The notes under the pieces were generated by a model. The model saw only the letters and a program-made list of their open reading frames with translations, did no database searches and was not told the DNA's origin. Position numbers and translations under genes: made by a program. DNA of 51,402 nucleotides from contig JAJYDN010000014.1 of NCBI GenBank assembly GCA_021777535.1, forward strand, positions 1 to 51,402. The letters are read 5' to 3'. Position 1 is the first letter of the stretch, and every line of letters starts with the position of its first letter. Source of the DNA: Pseudomonadota bacterium (GTDB taxonomy: Bacteria > Pseudomonadota > Gammaproteobacteria > Acidiferrobacterales > Acidiferrobacteraceae). Positions 27,478-36,047 of this stretch are shown here, in pieces.

Positions 27478-27974
27478 GCGCGGCGGGGGGCGGCGTGTGC
27501 GTGCGCGTACGCATCATCGGGATCGGTTCGCCGTCTGCGGGCGATGATGCAGGCTGGCGGCTGGCGCGGGCGCTGCAGGGGGCGGACCTCGGGCGCGGCT
27601 TTGCCGATGGTACGGTCGAGACCGTTTTGTGCGGCCACCCGGGCGACCTGCTGCTTGGCCCCCTGCAGGGGCTTGCACTTGCCGTCCTCATCGATGCGAT
27701 GTGCACGGGCGCCTCCCCCGGCAGCCTCCGTCTTCTCGAGATGGAGGACCTCGTGGAGGGGCCGGCGCTGACGAGTCACGGTTTTGGCGTGGCACGCATC
27801 CTCGCGCTGGGCCGGGCGCTCGGCGCGCTGCCCCCGCGTCTCATCCTCTACGGGATCGAAACCGGTCCGCCGCAGGCGATGCCCGCGCCCGCCACCTGGG
27901 TCAAGCAATGCGCAGGGGTGCTGCGCGCAGAGATCCGCCAGGCCCTCGGCCGGGCGCAGGGGCCTTCGGTGTGA
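27474..27974 (+). CDS. Hydrogenase maturation endopeptidase
   Basis: This 166-residue protease of the HycI/HoxW/HyhD type cuts the C-terminal tail from the large subunit after nickel insertion. The opening VRIIGIGSPSAGDDAGWRLA holds the usual GxG and acidic metal-sensing residue, VLIDAM gives the second acidic ligand, and LTSHGFGVARILALG the His. Initiation is at GTG 27474, overlapping the TGA of the large subunit. It closes the operon. The general hyp genes for cofactor assembly are not in this window. Confidence 0.85.
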   Translation: MSAAGGGVCVRVRIIGIGSPSAGDDAGWRLARALQGADLGRGFADGTVETVLCGHPGDLLLGPLQGLALAVLIDAMCTGASPGSLRLLEMEDLVEGPALTSHGFGVARILALGRALGALPPRLILYGIETGPPQAMPAPATWVKQCAGVLRAEIRQALGRAQGPSV

Positions 27975-28033
27975 TCGGCGAAAGCGGGGGTGCGGGACAA
28001 AAGGTTGAGGATCCGGAGGGGCGGCTGCGCGGT

Positions 28034-30169
28034 TTAGCCCGATGCCCGTCCGGCATCGCCCGGGGTCCAGGGCTGCGCCGGCGCCGGCAACCGTTCGCGC
28101 AGGATCGAATCGAGCGTGTTGGTGGTATTGACGAGGTGATCGGCGATTGCAGCGAGCGGGCCGCCGCCCAGTGCGGGTACGTTGCATAACGCCACGTAGA
28201 GCGGACGCAGCGCCACGACAGGGGGCGGTGCATGCAGATCCCGCAGGGCCTGCGCGAGGCTTCGCATGGTCGTGCCGAGTGCCTCGCCAAACGTGTCGAG
28301 GGCGGCCTGCGCAGACCGGTCGACCGTGTCTGCGGATTCCGCCAGCACGAGCGCATGCAGGGCGAGCGCTGCCCGCGCCTCGCGGGCGAGCGCCGCGATC
28401 AGGACGAGCGCCAGCTCGGGGGTCAGCGGCGGATGGGCGGGTTCTTCGGCCAGGCGGGCCGCGGCGGCCTCCGCGTCGCTGCGTGCGCGCCGGGCGGCGG
28501 CCTGCAGGGTACGCAATGCGGAGGCGTTGCGCGATTGCGGGTGGGCCAGGGCGTGCAAGAGTGCGCTCACGTAGAACGCATGGGTTTCGACGAGCCGCGC
28601 GAATTTTTCCTGGGCCGCCATGCCTTCCCATGTCGGCCACGCCAGATAGGCGCCAAGCGCCATGGCCGCACCAAGCGCGGTGTTCAGGATGCGGGCTTCG
28701 GCGGTCGGCACGGCCGCGACCCCGAAGAGGGCGAGCATGATGACGATGAAGGCGGTGAGAAACACGCTAAAGAGCAGATAGTTGGCGTCGAAGAGGGCAT
28801 AGGCGAATGCGATGAGCACGGCGGCGCTGGCGACGAGGGGACCTGCCGCGTGGTGCGCCACCAGCACGGCTGCGGCGCCAAGCGCCCCCCCGGCGATCGT
28901 GCCGAGGGCGCGATGGACGCCGCGCACGAGTGTCGAAATGTAGTCGGGCTTCAATACGAAAAATATCGTCAGCGCCACCCACCGGCTCTCATAGAGGCCG
29001 GCTGCGAGCGCCAGAAACTCGGCCAGCGCGACGACGGCGGCCAGACGGATCGCGTGGCGCCCGGTCTCGGTCCTGGTGGTGACGTTGGCGCGCAGCAGGC
29101 CAAGGCCCACCGCAAAGGTCCCGGCGGCCAGGGGTGGCGGCGCCGTGGCGTGCACGCGGTCGGCAAGGGTCCGCGTGGGGGGTGTTTCGAGATAGGCGAG
29201 GATGCGGCCGGCTGCGCGCAGCTGTCCAAGCAGCGCCTCGCCGGCCCAGCGCCACGGCGCGTCGCTTGCGATCGCGAGGGTGGCGGTGCGCGCGTTCAGG
29301 TCACGCACGGCCGCGATCCGTCTGGCCGTGGTTCCGGAAAGGGCGGACGCGGCCAGATCGAGGACGGCGGCGGCATCATGCATCAGGGAACGCAGCGATT
29401 GTTTGTTCGCCGGGGAATCGTCGGCTGCGTGCGCTTCGAGCGCGGCGAGCGAGGCCCGGATCCGTTCTGCCTGTTCGAGCAGGTCGACGAGGCAAAAGCG
29501 CAAGGCCGCGGGCAGCAAGGGATTGGGGTCTTCGAGGGCGCTGCCGGCAGGAAAGGCGGTCGGCGGCGGCGGGCCCAGGGCGCCTTGCGCGACTTTGGCG
29601 GCGTAGGCCGCAAGGCTCTGATAGGAGGCGGCCAGCATCGCCCGTTCGCGCGCGCCCGGGCGCAGCGTCCAGGCCGCCGCGACGAGTCCCGCCTGCAAGG
29701 CGCCGCCGGCCAGCACGAGTACGGCGCACAATCCCGCCTGCGCCGGGGTGGCCGGCAATCCGACGGCGATCAGCAAGGCGATGGACCACTGCAGGATCGC
29801 CACGCTGAAGCGTTGCCCGAGGCATTCGGAAAGTCCCGTGACATAGCCCCAGAGCGCCACGATGGGCACAAGCAGCCAGGGCGCCCCGAAGGCTGCGGTC
29901 GCGCCGACGAACGTCGAAACCGCCATGCCGATGCTGGCGAGGGCGACGGCGGCAAGACGCGTGCGCGTCTCCCCCTGAAAAGAGGCAAATCCGGCGGGCA
30001 TGGCGCCGAGCGCGGCATAGGCGCCGTATGCGAGATGACCGGTGAGCAAGCCTGTCGTGAGAGGCAGGGCCACGCCGAGCGCCACGCGGGCCGCGCGGTA
30101 GGGTGCGACGTCCTCCCAGTGGAAAGGACCAAGCCGCGTGAGCCTTTTCCAGTCCAGGAGTCTTTTCAT
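28034..30169 (-). CDS. FUSC-family inner-membrane exporter
   Basis: The 711-residue protein has two blocks of about five to six hydrophobic helices: near residues 25-165 and near 375-500, where YESRWVALTIFFVLKPDY is the typical FUSC motif. Each is followed by a long cytosolic helical region rich in Ala, Arg and Glu. This is the fusaric-acid resistance / aromatic-acid efflux (AaeB, YccS) architecture. Partner adaptor genes are absent, so it resembles the stand-alone YccS type. It is convergent with the hydrogenase operon. No strong ribosome site precedes the ATG. The exported substrate is not known. Confidence 0.8.
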   Translation of the reverse strand: MKRLLDWKRLTRLGPFHWEDVAPYRAARVALGVALPLTTGLLTGHLAYGAYAALGAMPAGFASFQGETRTRLAAVALASIGMAVSTFVGATAAFGAPWLLVPIVALWGYVTGLSECLGQRFSVAILQWSIALLIAVGLPATPAQAGLCAVLVLAGGALQAGLVAAAWTLRPGARERAMLAASYQSLAAYAAKVAQGALGPPPPTAFPAGSALEDPNPLLPAALRFCLVDLLEQAERIRASLAALEAHAADDSPANKQSLRSLMHDAAAVLDLAASALSGTTARRIAAVRDLNARTATLAIASDAPWRWAGEALLGQLRAAGRILAYLETPPTRTLADRVHATAPPPLAAGTFAVGLGLLRANVTTRTETGRHAIRLAAVVALAEFLALAAGLYESRWVALTIFFVLKPDYISTLVRGVHRALGTIAGGALGAAAVLVAHHAAGPLVASAAVLIAFAYALFDANYLLFSVFLTAFIVIMLALFGVAAVPTAEARILNTALGAAMALGAYLAWPTWEGMAAQEKFARLVETHAFYVSALLHALAHPQSRNASALRTLQAAARRARSDAEAAAARLAEEPAHPPLTPELALVLIAALAREARAALALHALVLAESADTVDRSAQAALDTFGEALGTTMRSLAQALRDLHAPPPVVALRPLYVALCNVPALGGGPLAAIADHLVNTTNTLDSILRERLPAPAQPWTPGDAGRASG

Positions 30170-30555
30170 GCGAGACAGTGCGTTCCTTGTCGTCTGCCGG
30201 CTGCCGGCCGCCTGCCCCGGGGGGTCTGGCCTTCACGGCCGCAGCGCGCAGATGGCGGTGTGGGCCGATTATGCCACGGCAGGCGCAAAAGTGCGGTGCT
30301 GCGCGGTTGGGGCAAGGGGGTGCGCGACGGTGAAGCCCCCTGGCGCCTTGGGGACATTCACGGTCTCGCGGTGTGTGCGGGCCATTGGGCGGGCCGCAAG
30401 GCCGGTGTGGCCGCAACCCCTGTGGTGGCCGGGGATGGAGATCGGGGTGCGGGTGACCGTCAGGGTCAACGGGTGCCGTTTGGGTACCCGCAGGCCGTAC
30501 TGGTGGTATCCCCTATCATCGGACGGCGCCAATCAGGGTGAGTGCATCAATTGCC
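30170..30555. other. Gap upstream of the FUSC gene
   Basis: Nothing beyond low-quality open frames is seen. The FUSC promoter should be here. Confidence 0.3.
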
Positions 30556-30770
30556 ATGCAGATCGGGTTCGGCGGGGCCAGGCACGGCAAGACGATGGCA
30601 AAACGGGGTCTGTGCCCGCGCCGACGAGGTGTTCGCGGGGTGACGCTTCACCGCTGAAGACATCCGCGGGGACTACAGCGAGCCGCGCTCCATCACGACC
30701 GGCAGGCTGGATGGCCGGATGGTGGTCATAGTCTGCGCCTCGTGGCGAAGCGCGCCGCATCATCCGTTAC
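30556..30770 (+). pseudogene. brnT: Remnant of a BrnT-like ribonuclease toxin
   Basis: Across two frames the DNA encodes pieces of a BrnT family toxin: MQIGFGGARHGKTMAKRGL at the N-terminus, then in another frame ADEVFAG, stop, and RFTAEDIRGDYSEPRSITTG followed by RLDGRMVVIV. The last two segments match the conserved RGDYSEPR-x-ITTGRLDGRMVVIVW core of BrnT-type RNases. Frameshifts and a stop near 30645-30655, plus loss of the usual ARRIISMR C-terminus, show it is decayed. No BrnA antitoxin was recognised downstream. Identification is from motif memory only. Confidence 0.55.
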
Positions 30771-30888
30771 CCTGCATCGCCTTGGGTGACAAACATGCAA
30801 GATTGATGTGCGCCCACCGCGGATTTGGCGATGGCGCTCTTGAGGCCCTGTCGAACAGGGGGCGGAAAGGGGGTTGCGGGCAGGCGTG

Positions 30889-31305
30889 TCATCTGCCGCC
30901 CCCACTGGCGCGCCGGATCCTGCCCGTAAGCTCGGTGCCGGCTGCGAGCGTATTGTACACGGTGCCGTACTTCATCACATTCTGGTGCAAAAGTTCCAGG
31001 CGTCTGTCGCTTTCATGGGTATCCACGGTGAGGGTGTACTCGATGCGCGCGATTTTGGGTGGGGTATCCTCGCGCAAACCGCGCAATGCGACGTCGATGC
31101 CGCGCAACTCGAACTGCAGCATCGGCGTCACCCGCTCGATGCCCTTGATCATGCAGGCGGCCAGCGCCGCGAGCAGCATCTCCGCCGGGTTGAACGCGTC
31201 GGCGCGCCCCTTGACGCCGGTGTCGAGGAGGATCTGCGCCTCCTTGCAGTAAGCGAGGCTGCCGCGCGCGTCCACGCGCTGCGCGCTCACGCGGTATTCG
31301 AGCAT
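30889..31305 (-). CDS. OsmC-family peroxiredoxin-like protein
   Basis: The 138-residue protein has the OsmC/YhfA outline: an N-terminal beta-sheet (MLEYRVSAQRVDARGSLAY), a central helix with the family core PAEMLLAALAACMIKGIE carrying the reactive-type Cys, and a C-terminal sheet with TLTVDTHESDRRLELLHQNV. Many members detoxify organic hydroperoxides; the second Cys position is less clear here, so it could be a YhfA-like paralogue. The ATG at 31305 is preferred to an upstream start at 31488 because the extra 61 residues are Arg/Pro/Ala-rich and AAGGA lies upstream of this Met. Confidence 0.75.
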   Translation of the reverse strand: MLEYRVSAQRVDARGSLAYCKEAQILLDTGVKGRADAFNPAEMLLAALAACMIKGIERVTPMLQFELRGIDVALRGLREDTPPKIARIEYTLTVDTHESDRRLELLHQNVMKYGTVYNTLAAGTELTGRIRRASGGGR

Positions 31306-31662
31306 GACCCAAGTGTCCTTCGCGGCGGGCGCCGCGTTGACTCCGGCCCGCGGCGGGACCGCCCTGACCGCCGGGTCCGCTTCGTCCCCGATCTGTGCGC
31401 ACCCCTTGGCGCAACCGGCCGCGCGGGGCTTGTCCGGGCGACGGGCCGGGCGGTCTTCCGTGTTTTGACGGCGGCGTTTTTGCGGCATACCCCGCCGTCA
31501 TGGACTACCCGGTGTGCGCCCCCGGAAGGAGAGGGAGCGGAAAATGCGCTGGAGCGTCCGGCATGGGTACGGCCGCGGCCCTGCCGAAGGCAGCCAGTGC
31601 TTGGCGCAAAAGGCCGATAGCATGGGCGGCAACCGGTGCGCATGGGGCGCCCGTTGGGCCAC
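31306..31662. other. Gap between the OsmC and PPOX-fold genes
   Basis: Only shadow frames are present on both strands. No clear promoter, terminator or repeat. Confidence 0.3.
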
Positions 31663-32115
31663 TCAGCAGGCGACAAGGTCGGTGTGGCCGAAGCCCTGGC
31701 TGTAGTCGAGAACGGAGATCAGGGTGGGCGTGACCCGGTACACCTGGAGCTCCTCCTGGTCGGCAAGCGACTCCACCGGCATGTCCCCCTCGGACCATGT
31801 AAAGCCAAACATCTCCAGCGCCTTTTCGGCCTCCTCGGGGTCGCTTACGGCACAGGCGTGCGCGGCCATCGACAGGCCGGTTATCGCCGATATGTCGGGG
31901 GTCTCGTGGTCGATCGTGAGTGATACGCGATCGTTCTGGGCGAGATTCGCCGCCTTCTGGCTGTCGCGGTCGCAGACGAAGTAGAGGGTCATGCCATCAT
32001 GGGCATAGGCTACGGTCGTGGCCTGCGGCCAGCCGTCCGGCCGCAAGGTCGCGAGCGTCATCGTATGGTGCGCATCCAAAAGGTTGAGGATCTTCTGCTC
32101 GATGCTCTGGTCCAT
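31663..32115 (-). CDS. Pyridoxamine 5'-phosphate oxidase-fold protein
   Basis: The 150-residue protein has the split beta-barrel of FMN- or F420-binding oxidases: LLDAHHTMTLATLRPDGWPQ gives the first strands, TTVAYAHDGMTLYFVCDRDS the flavin-phosphate region, and ALEMFGFTWSE a late helix. Members oxidise or reduce diverse small molecules, and no closer assignment is possible. GGAGG lies five bases before the ATG. It may share a transcript with a possible tiny upstream frame ending at 32126. Confidence 0.75.
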   Translation of the reverse strand: MDQSIEQKILNLLDAHHTMTLATLRPDGWPQATTVAYAHDGMTLYFVCDRDSQKAANLAQNDRVSLTIDHETPDISAITGLSMAAHACAVSDPEEAEKALEMFGFTWSEGDMPVESLADQEELQVYRVTPTLISVLDYSQGFGHTDLVAC

Positions 32116-32125
32116 GGGGCCTCCA

Positions 32126-32296
32126 TTATCGCTTGAGCGCGATCCCGCCGTACGGGAAGCGGCCGCGCCGGATACCCGAAACTAGCAGATCGGCCGCAGT
32201 GGCGCCCCCGACTTCCCGAACGGGGACGCCGTCTCGCAAGATCTGTCGCCCGCATTGCGCGCATGCGGCCGGACCCGCCGGGCCTGCCTTGCCCAA
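32126..32296 (-). CDS. Possible small CxxC protein
   Basis: A 56-codon frame from TTG 32296 reads a coherent sequence with one CAQCGR knuckle and the tail VSGIRRGRFPYGGIALKR, and ends ten bases before the PPOX-fold gene. The codon pattern looks protein-like, but no ribosome site or family is recognised. It may be real and co-transcribed with the next gene, or chance. Confidence 0.25.
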   Translation of the reverse strand: MGKAGPAGPAACAQCGRQILRDGVPVREVGGATAADLLVSGIRRGRFPYGGIALKR

Positions 32297-32419
32297 ACGG
32301 CGGTTGCCCGTTTCATGAACGGGAGCCGTAAAATGGGCTGCCCCGGCAAAATGGGGGGGGTCCCCGTTTTTTGCCGGCGCCGCTTGCCAGTCCCCCGACA
32401 CGATGCGGAGGCCGCCGGC

Positions 32420-33850
32420 ATGGACATCGCGCCGTTTCAGCAGATTGCGGAGTATGCGTGGCGGTATGGGCCGGAGGGGGCCATGCGGGTTCCGGCGGTC
32501 TTCTACGCGGACCGGGCACTGCTCGCGGCGATGGATGACAAGGTGCTCGATCAGGTCCGTAACGTCGCCATGTTGCCGGGCATCGTCACGGCGGCCTATG
32601 CCATGCCGGATGCGCATTCCGGTTACGGCTTCCCGATCGGCGGGGTGGCGGCCTTCGACGCCGATGCCGGCGGGGTCGTATCGGCAGGCGGCGTCGGATT
32701 CGATGTCTCGTGCGGAGTCCGGACGCTGCTGACCGGACTTCGCTACGAAGAGGTGGCGCCCAGGCTCGATCAGCTGGCCGATCTGCTCTTTTTCCGCATC
32801 CCGGCAGGCCTTGGCCGCACGGGTCATGTGAACTTGAGTTTCAGCGAGATCGACGACATGCTGCTTGGCGGCGCGCGATGGGCGGTCGAGCGCGGATTCG
32901 GGGTTCCCGAGGACCTCTTGCGCATGGAAGAGCAGGGCTGCATGCCGGGCGCCATGCCCGGCAAGGTGTCGGAGCATGCCAAGCGCCGCCAGAAACAGGA
33001 GACCGGGACGCTCGGTTCCGGCAATCACTATGGCGAACTGCAAAGGGTCGAAGAGATCTACGATCAGGCGGCGGCGGCGCGCTTTGGTCTTCGGCAGGAC
33101 GACGTGGTGTTCACCATCCACTGCGGTTCGCGCGGGCTCGGCCATCAGGTGGGCACCGATTACGGGAAGCGGATGCGGGCCGCGGCGGCGGCGTTTGGCA
33201 TCGTGCTGCCCGACCGGGAACTTGCGTGCGCGCCCATCCATTCGGAACTGGGCCAGGCCTATCTCGGTGCCATGCGGTCTGCGATCAACTGCGCGCTCGC
33301 CAACCGGCAGGTCATCACCGCGCTCGTGCGCAAGGCCATGACCGAGATGTTCCCCGGGATCCGGCTCGATCTTCTTTATGATGTGTCGCACAACACCTGC
33401 AAGGTCGAAGAGCACGAAGTCGATGGCGTGACGCGCACACTGCATGTGCATCGCAAGGGTGCGACGCGGGCGCTGGCCCCGGGCCACCCGGCGCTTGCGG
33501 ACTTCTTCCGGGAGACCGGACAGCCGGTGCTGATCGGCGGCAGCATGGGCAGCGCGTCCTACGTGCTGGCCGGCGTGCCCGGGAATGCGCAACAGGCCTT
33601 CGGGTCGGCCTGCCACGGCGCGGGACGGGCGATGAGCCGTCATGAGGCGACCCGCCGGTGGCGGGGGCGGGCGGTGATGGACGCCCTGCGCGCGCAAGGC
33701 GTCATCGTCAAGACCCTTTCCGTGCGGGAGATCGCCGAGGAGGCACCTGGCGCCTACAAGGATGTGGCGCAGGTGATCGATGTCACGGCCCGCGCGGGAC
33801 TCGCAAGACGCGTTGCGCGGCTCTCCCCTCTGATCTCGGTCAAAGGTTGA
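32420..33850 (+). CDS. rtcB: RNA-splicing ligase RtcB
   Basis: The 476-residue enzyme joins RNA 2',3'-cyclic-phosphate or 3'-phosphate ends to 5'-OH ends using GTP and Mn2+, in tRNA repair or splicing. Visible conserved blocks are MPDAHSGYGFPIGGVAAFD, GGVGFDVSCGVR (metal-binding Cys), LGSGNHYGE, HCGSRGLGHQ, YDVSHNTCK, HRKGATRA and SACHGAGRAMSR. The last includes His 399, at the position of the guanylated His of archaeal RtcB. Length is typical. GGAGG precedes the ATG by about nine bases, and the upstream extension in frame is discarded. No archease or rtcA gene adjoins it. Confidence 0.93.
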   Translation: MDIAPFQQIAEYAWRYGPEGAMRVPAVFYADRALLAAMDDKVLDQVRNVAMLPGIVTAAYAMPDAHSGYGFPIGGVAAFDADAGGVVSAGGVGFDVSCGVRTLLTGLRYEEVAPRLDQLADLLFFRIPAGLGRTGHVNLSFSEIDDMLLGGARWAVERGFGVPEDLLRMEEQGCMPGAMPGKVSEHAKRRQKQETGTLGSGNHYGELQRVEEIYDQAAAARFGLRQDDVVFTIHCGSRGLGHQVGTDYGKRMRAAAAAFGIVLPDRELACAPIHSELGQAYLGAMRSAINCALANRQVITALVRKAMTEMFPGIRLDLLYDVSHNTCKVEEHEVDGVTRTLHVHRKGATRALAPGHPALADFFRETGQPVLIGGSMGSASYVLAGVPGNAQQAFGSACHGAGRAMSRHEATRRWRGRAVMDALRAQGVIVKTLSVREIAEEAPGAYKDVAQVIDVTARAGLARRVARLSPLISVKG

Positions 33851-34033
33851 CGGGGGCCGCGGATCATAGGGTCTTCAACCGGCGCCGCCGTGCGGGGCGG
33901 AAGATGCGCGCAGCCGGGGTTTTTCGTTAGACAAGGCGCCGTTGATTTGGTAAAAAGCGGGAGTGGGTGCAGTGACATCTCACGAAGAATGAGTCTAATT
34001 TTGCAGAATTGAACAAAGGGAGTCATCGTCACA

Positions 34034-34375
34034 ATGGGCTACAACGTCAATGGCAGGGTGATCGAAAGCACGGATACCGGTTACCTCGTAAATCAGAGCG
34101 ACTGGAGCAGGGAAGTCGGCACGGAGATCGCGAAATCCGATGGGCTGGAGCTGACGCAGGACCATTGGGATGTGATCGAGTATCTGCGCGACCAGTATTT
34201 CAATCATGGCGGCGAGCTGCCGAACAACCGCCATATCATGAAGGGCATGCAGGAAATCTGGTCGGACCGCAAGGTCGACAACAAGACCCTGTTTGATCTC
34301 TTCCCGGGCAATCCCTCGAAGCAGGCCGGCCGCATTGCCGGTCTCCCGGAAAGCATGCGCAAGGGCGGATACTAA
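34034..34375 (+). CDS. DsrC/TusE-like protein lacking the C-terminal cysteines
   Basis: The 113-residue protein has the DsrC/TusE fold signature: a beta-hairpin (GYNVNGRVIESTDTGYLVNQ), then WSREVGTEIAKSDGLELTQD, WDVIEYLRDQYFNHG and the C-terminal arm with LFPGNPSKQAGRIAGLP. Canonical members end in a flexible arm with one or two redox cysteines (CGLPKPTGCV). Here the arm ends GLPESMRKGGY and there is no Cys in the whole protein, so persulfide carrier chemistry is impossible. Cys-less relatives exist and may be regulators. It is convergent with fixX and separated from it by a double hairpin. GGGAG lies upstream of the ATG. Confidence 0.85.
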   Translation: MGYNVNGRVIESTDTGYLVNQSDWSREVGTEIAKSDGLELTQDHWDVIEYLRDQYFNHGGELPNNRHIMKGMQEIWSDRKVDNKTLFDLFPGNPSKQAGRIAGLPESMRKGGY

Positions 34376-34394
34376 ACCCCGGCAGGAAAGGATG

Positions 34395-34448
34395 ATCCCG
34401 GCGCCACGCCGGGATGCCCGGATCGAGGGCCCGCCGCCGCGCGGGCCC
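34395..34448. terminator. Tandem hairpins between convergent genes
   Basis: ATCCCGGC (34395-34402) pairs with GCCGGGAT (34408-34415) across a 5-base loop. GGGCCCGC (34427-34434) pairs with GCGGGCCC (34441-34448) across a 6-base loop. Both perfect 8-bp stems lie between the stops of the DsrC-like gene and fixX, so a two-way terminator is likely. No T-tract follows. Confidence 0.55.
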
Positions 34449-34455
34449 GCGGCCG

Positions 34456-34743
34456 TCAGCCGAATTTGAAGAGAATCCCGTAGCCTCCGCGGGGGTAGGT
34501 CCACTCGATATTGCGGTGCTCCGTGCAGATGATGCGGCAGGTGCCGCATTCGAGACAGCCGTCCGTGATGAGGGTGATGCGTCCATCGCCTTCCTGCGTG
34601 TAGCAGGCGGCCGGACAGCAGACGGTACAGGGCCAGGTCTTGCAGGCCACGCGGCAGACGTCGGGATCGGTGATGCGCACATGCGTGTGGCCGGCATCGA
34701 CGCGATAGCGATTCTGGAAAAGTTTCTCCTCTACCCGTTTCAC
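34456..34743 (-). CDS. fixX: FixX ferredoxin-like electron carrier
   Basis: The 95-residue protein belongs with FixX, the iron-sulfur partner of the FixABCX complex that bifurcates electrons from NADH to quinone and to a low-potential acceptor for nitrogenase. It starts [16 protein letters not shown] and contains Cys 30, 34, 39, 42, 43 and 47 and the cluster motif [11 protein letters not shown] at 63-73. GTG 34743 is chosen because GGAGG lies seven bases upstream and the codon overlaps the fixC stop as GTGA. It is the last gene of the nifV operon. Confidence 0.9.
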   Translation of the reverse strand: MKRVEEKLFQNRYRVDAGHTHVRITDPDVCRVACKTWPCTVCCPAACYTQEGDGRITLITDGCLECGTCRIICTEHRNIEWTYPRGGYGILFKFG

Positions 34744-36038
34744 TCGAAGGCCCTCCACAGTTTGAAAAAGTCGCCAAGCAGGCCAAGGCGCGAGCGCGCG
34801 GCGACGAAGCGCTGGCGGATGGCGCGCTCCTTCGCCTTCTTGTCGACACCGTCGACCGAAATGAGCGTGTGCGCCGCCTTGTTCATGAGTTCGGGATACG
34901 CGGTGAAAAACTGCGGGTTCTTCTCGACGATGCGCGGCAGGTTCTTGTATTTGCGCAGATCCCGCATGACGAAACTCTCGTCCAGACTGGCGCGGTAGCG
35001 CGCGAGATTGCGGGCCGAAAAGGGCTTGCGTTCGCTGCGCAATGCAATCAGCGTCTCGGCGGCAAGCCGCCCGGTCGTCATGGCGAGATTGGAGCCCTCA
35101 CGGTGCACGCCGTTGACGAACATGCCGGCGTCGCCGACCATGAGCCACCCGTCCCCGTAAATGGGCGGTATCGAGTGATAGCCGCCCTCGGGTATGAGAT
35201 GCGCGGTGTATTCCTTCATTTCCCCCCCGGCGAGCAGCGGCGCGATCGCGGGATGGGCCTTCATGCGGTCGAGGAGCGCATAGGGGGAGGTCTTCTGCTT
35301 GCGGAAATCCGACAGGAGACAGCCGACGCCGATGGCGATCGATTCCTTGTTGGTGTAGAGAAAGCCCGTACCCACCATGCCCTGCGTGATCTTGCCGGCC
35401 ATTTCGATGACGACACCTTCGTCGCCGGTGACATTGAAGCGGCTCTGGATGGTCTCTTCCGGCAGGAAATGGATTTCCTTGACGGCGAGCGCCACCTCGC
35501 GCGGTTCGATCTCGGGGCGAAAGCCCGCCTTGCGGGCGAGCTGTGAATTGACGCCGTCGGCCAGGATGACGGCGTCGGCATAGATGGAACCGCCGGCGCG
35601 GTCGGTCTGCACGCCGACTACGCGCTGGCCATCCAGCAGGAGGCCCGTGACGGTGGTCTCGCAGATCACGAGGACACCCGCTTCCCGCACCTTCTGTGAA
35701 AACCACTTGTCGAACTGGGCGCGGATGATGGTGTAGCGGTTGAAGGGCGGTTTGCTGAAATCGGCCGAGCGGTACGCGGATCCCACATAGGACGTGTCGT
35801 CCAGCATCCACACGCGCTGCTCGATCAGATGCCGCTCGAGCGGGGCATCCTCGCGGAAGTCCGGGATGATGCGCTCGAGCGCATCGGCGTACAAAATGGC
35901 GCCCTGCACGTTCTTCGAGCCCGGATATTCCCCGCGCTCGATCTGCAGGACGCGCATCCCGGAGCGGGCCAGGGTGTAGGCGGCGGCATTGCCGGAGGGG
36001 CCGGCGCCGACTACGATCACATCGAAATTCTCGTTCAT
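34740..36038 (-). CDS. fixC: FixC flavoprotein, electron-transfer quinone oxidoreductase
   Basis: The 432-residue protein resembles ETF-quinone oxidoreductase. It opens with an FAD-binding Rossmann motif, [20 protein letters not shown] (Gly 11, 13 and 16), and has a second FAD contact in [20 protein letters not shown]. The C-terminal tail is typical of FixC and lacks the 4Fe-4S ferredoxin domain of mitochondrial homologues, supplied here by FixX. In the complex it takes electrons from FixAB and passes them to quinone and FixX. GAGGA precedes the ATG. It is nine bases from fixB and overlaps fixX. Confidence 0.92.
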   Translation of the reverse strand: MNENFDVIVVGAGPSGNAAAYTLARSGMRVLQIERGEYPGSKNVQGAILYADALERIIPDFREDAPLERHLIEQRVWMLDDTSYVGSAYRSADFSKPPFNRYTIIRAQFDKWFSQKVREAGVLVICETTVTGLLLDGQRVVGVQTDRAGGSIYADAVILADGVNSQLARKAGFRPEIEPREVALAVKEIHFLPEETIQSRFNVTGDEGVVIEMAGKITQGMVGTGFLYTNKESIAIGVGCLLSDFRKQKTSPYALLDRMKAHPAIAPLLAGGEMKEYTAHLIPEGGYHSIPPIYGDGWLMVGDAGMFVNGVHREGSNLAMTTGRLAAETLIALRSERKPFSARNLARYRASLDESFVMRDLRKYKNLPRIVEKNPQFFTAYPELMNKAAHTLISVDGVDKKAKERAIRQRFVAARSRLGLLGDFFKLWRAFE

Positions 36039-36047
36039 GGCGCGTCC

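Noticed and set aside
28232-30541. 769-codon plus-strand open frame opposite the FUSC exporter
   Set aside because: It is an antisense shadow of the FUSC gene in GC-rich DNA, rich in Arg, Gly and Gln with no domain or ribosome site.
32126-33697. 523-codon minus-strand frame opposite rtcB
   Set aside because: Shadow of rtcB. Only its last 56 codons, beyond the rtcB start, are kept as a low-confidence small frame.
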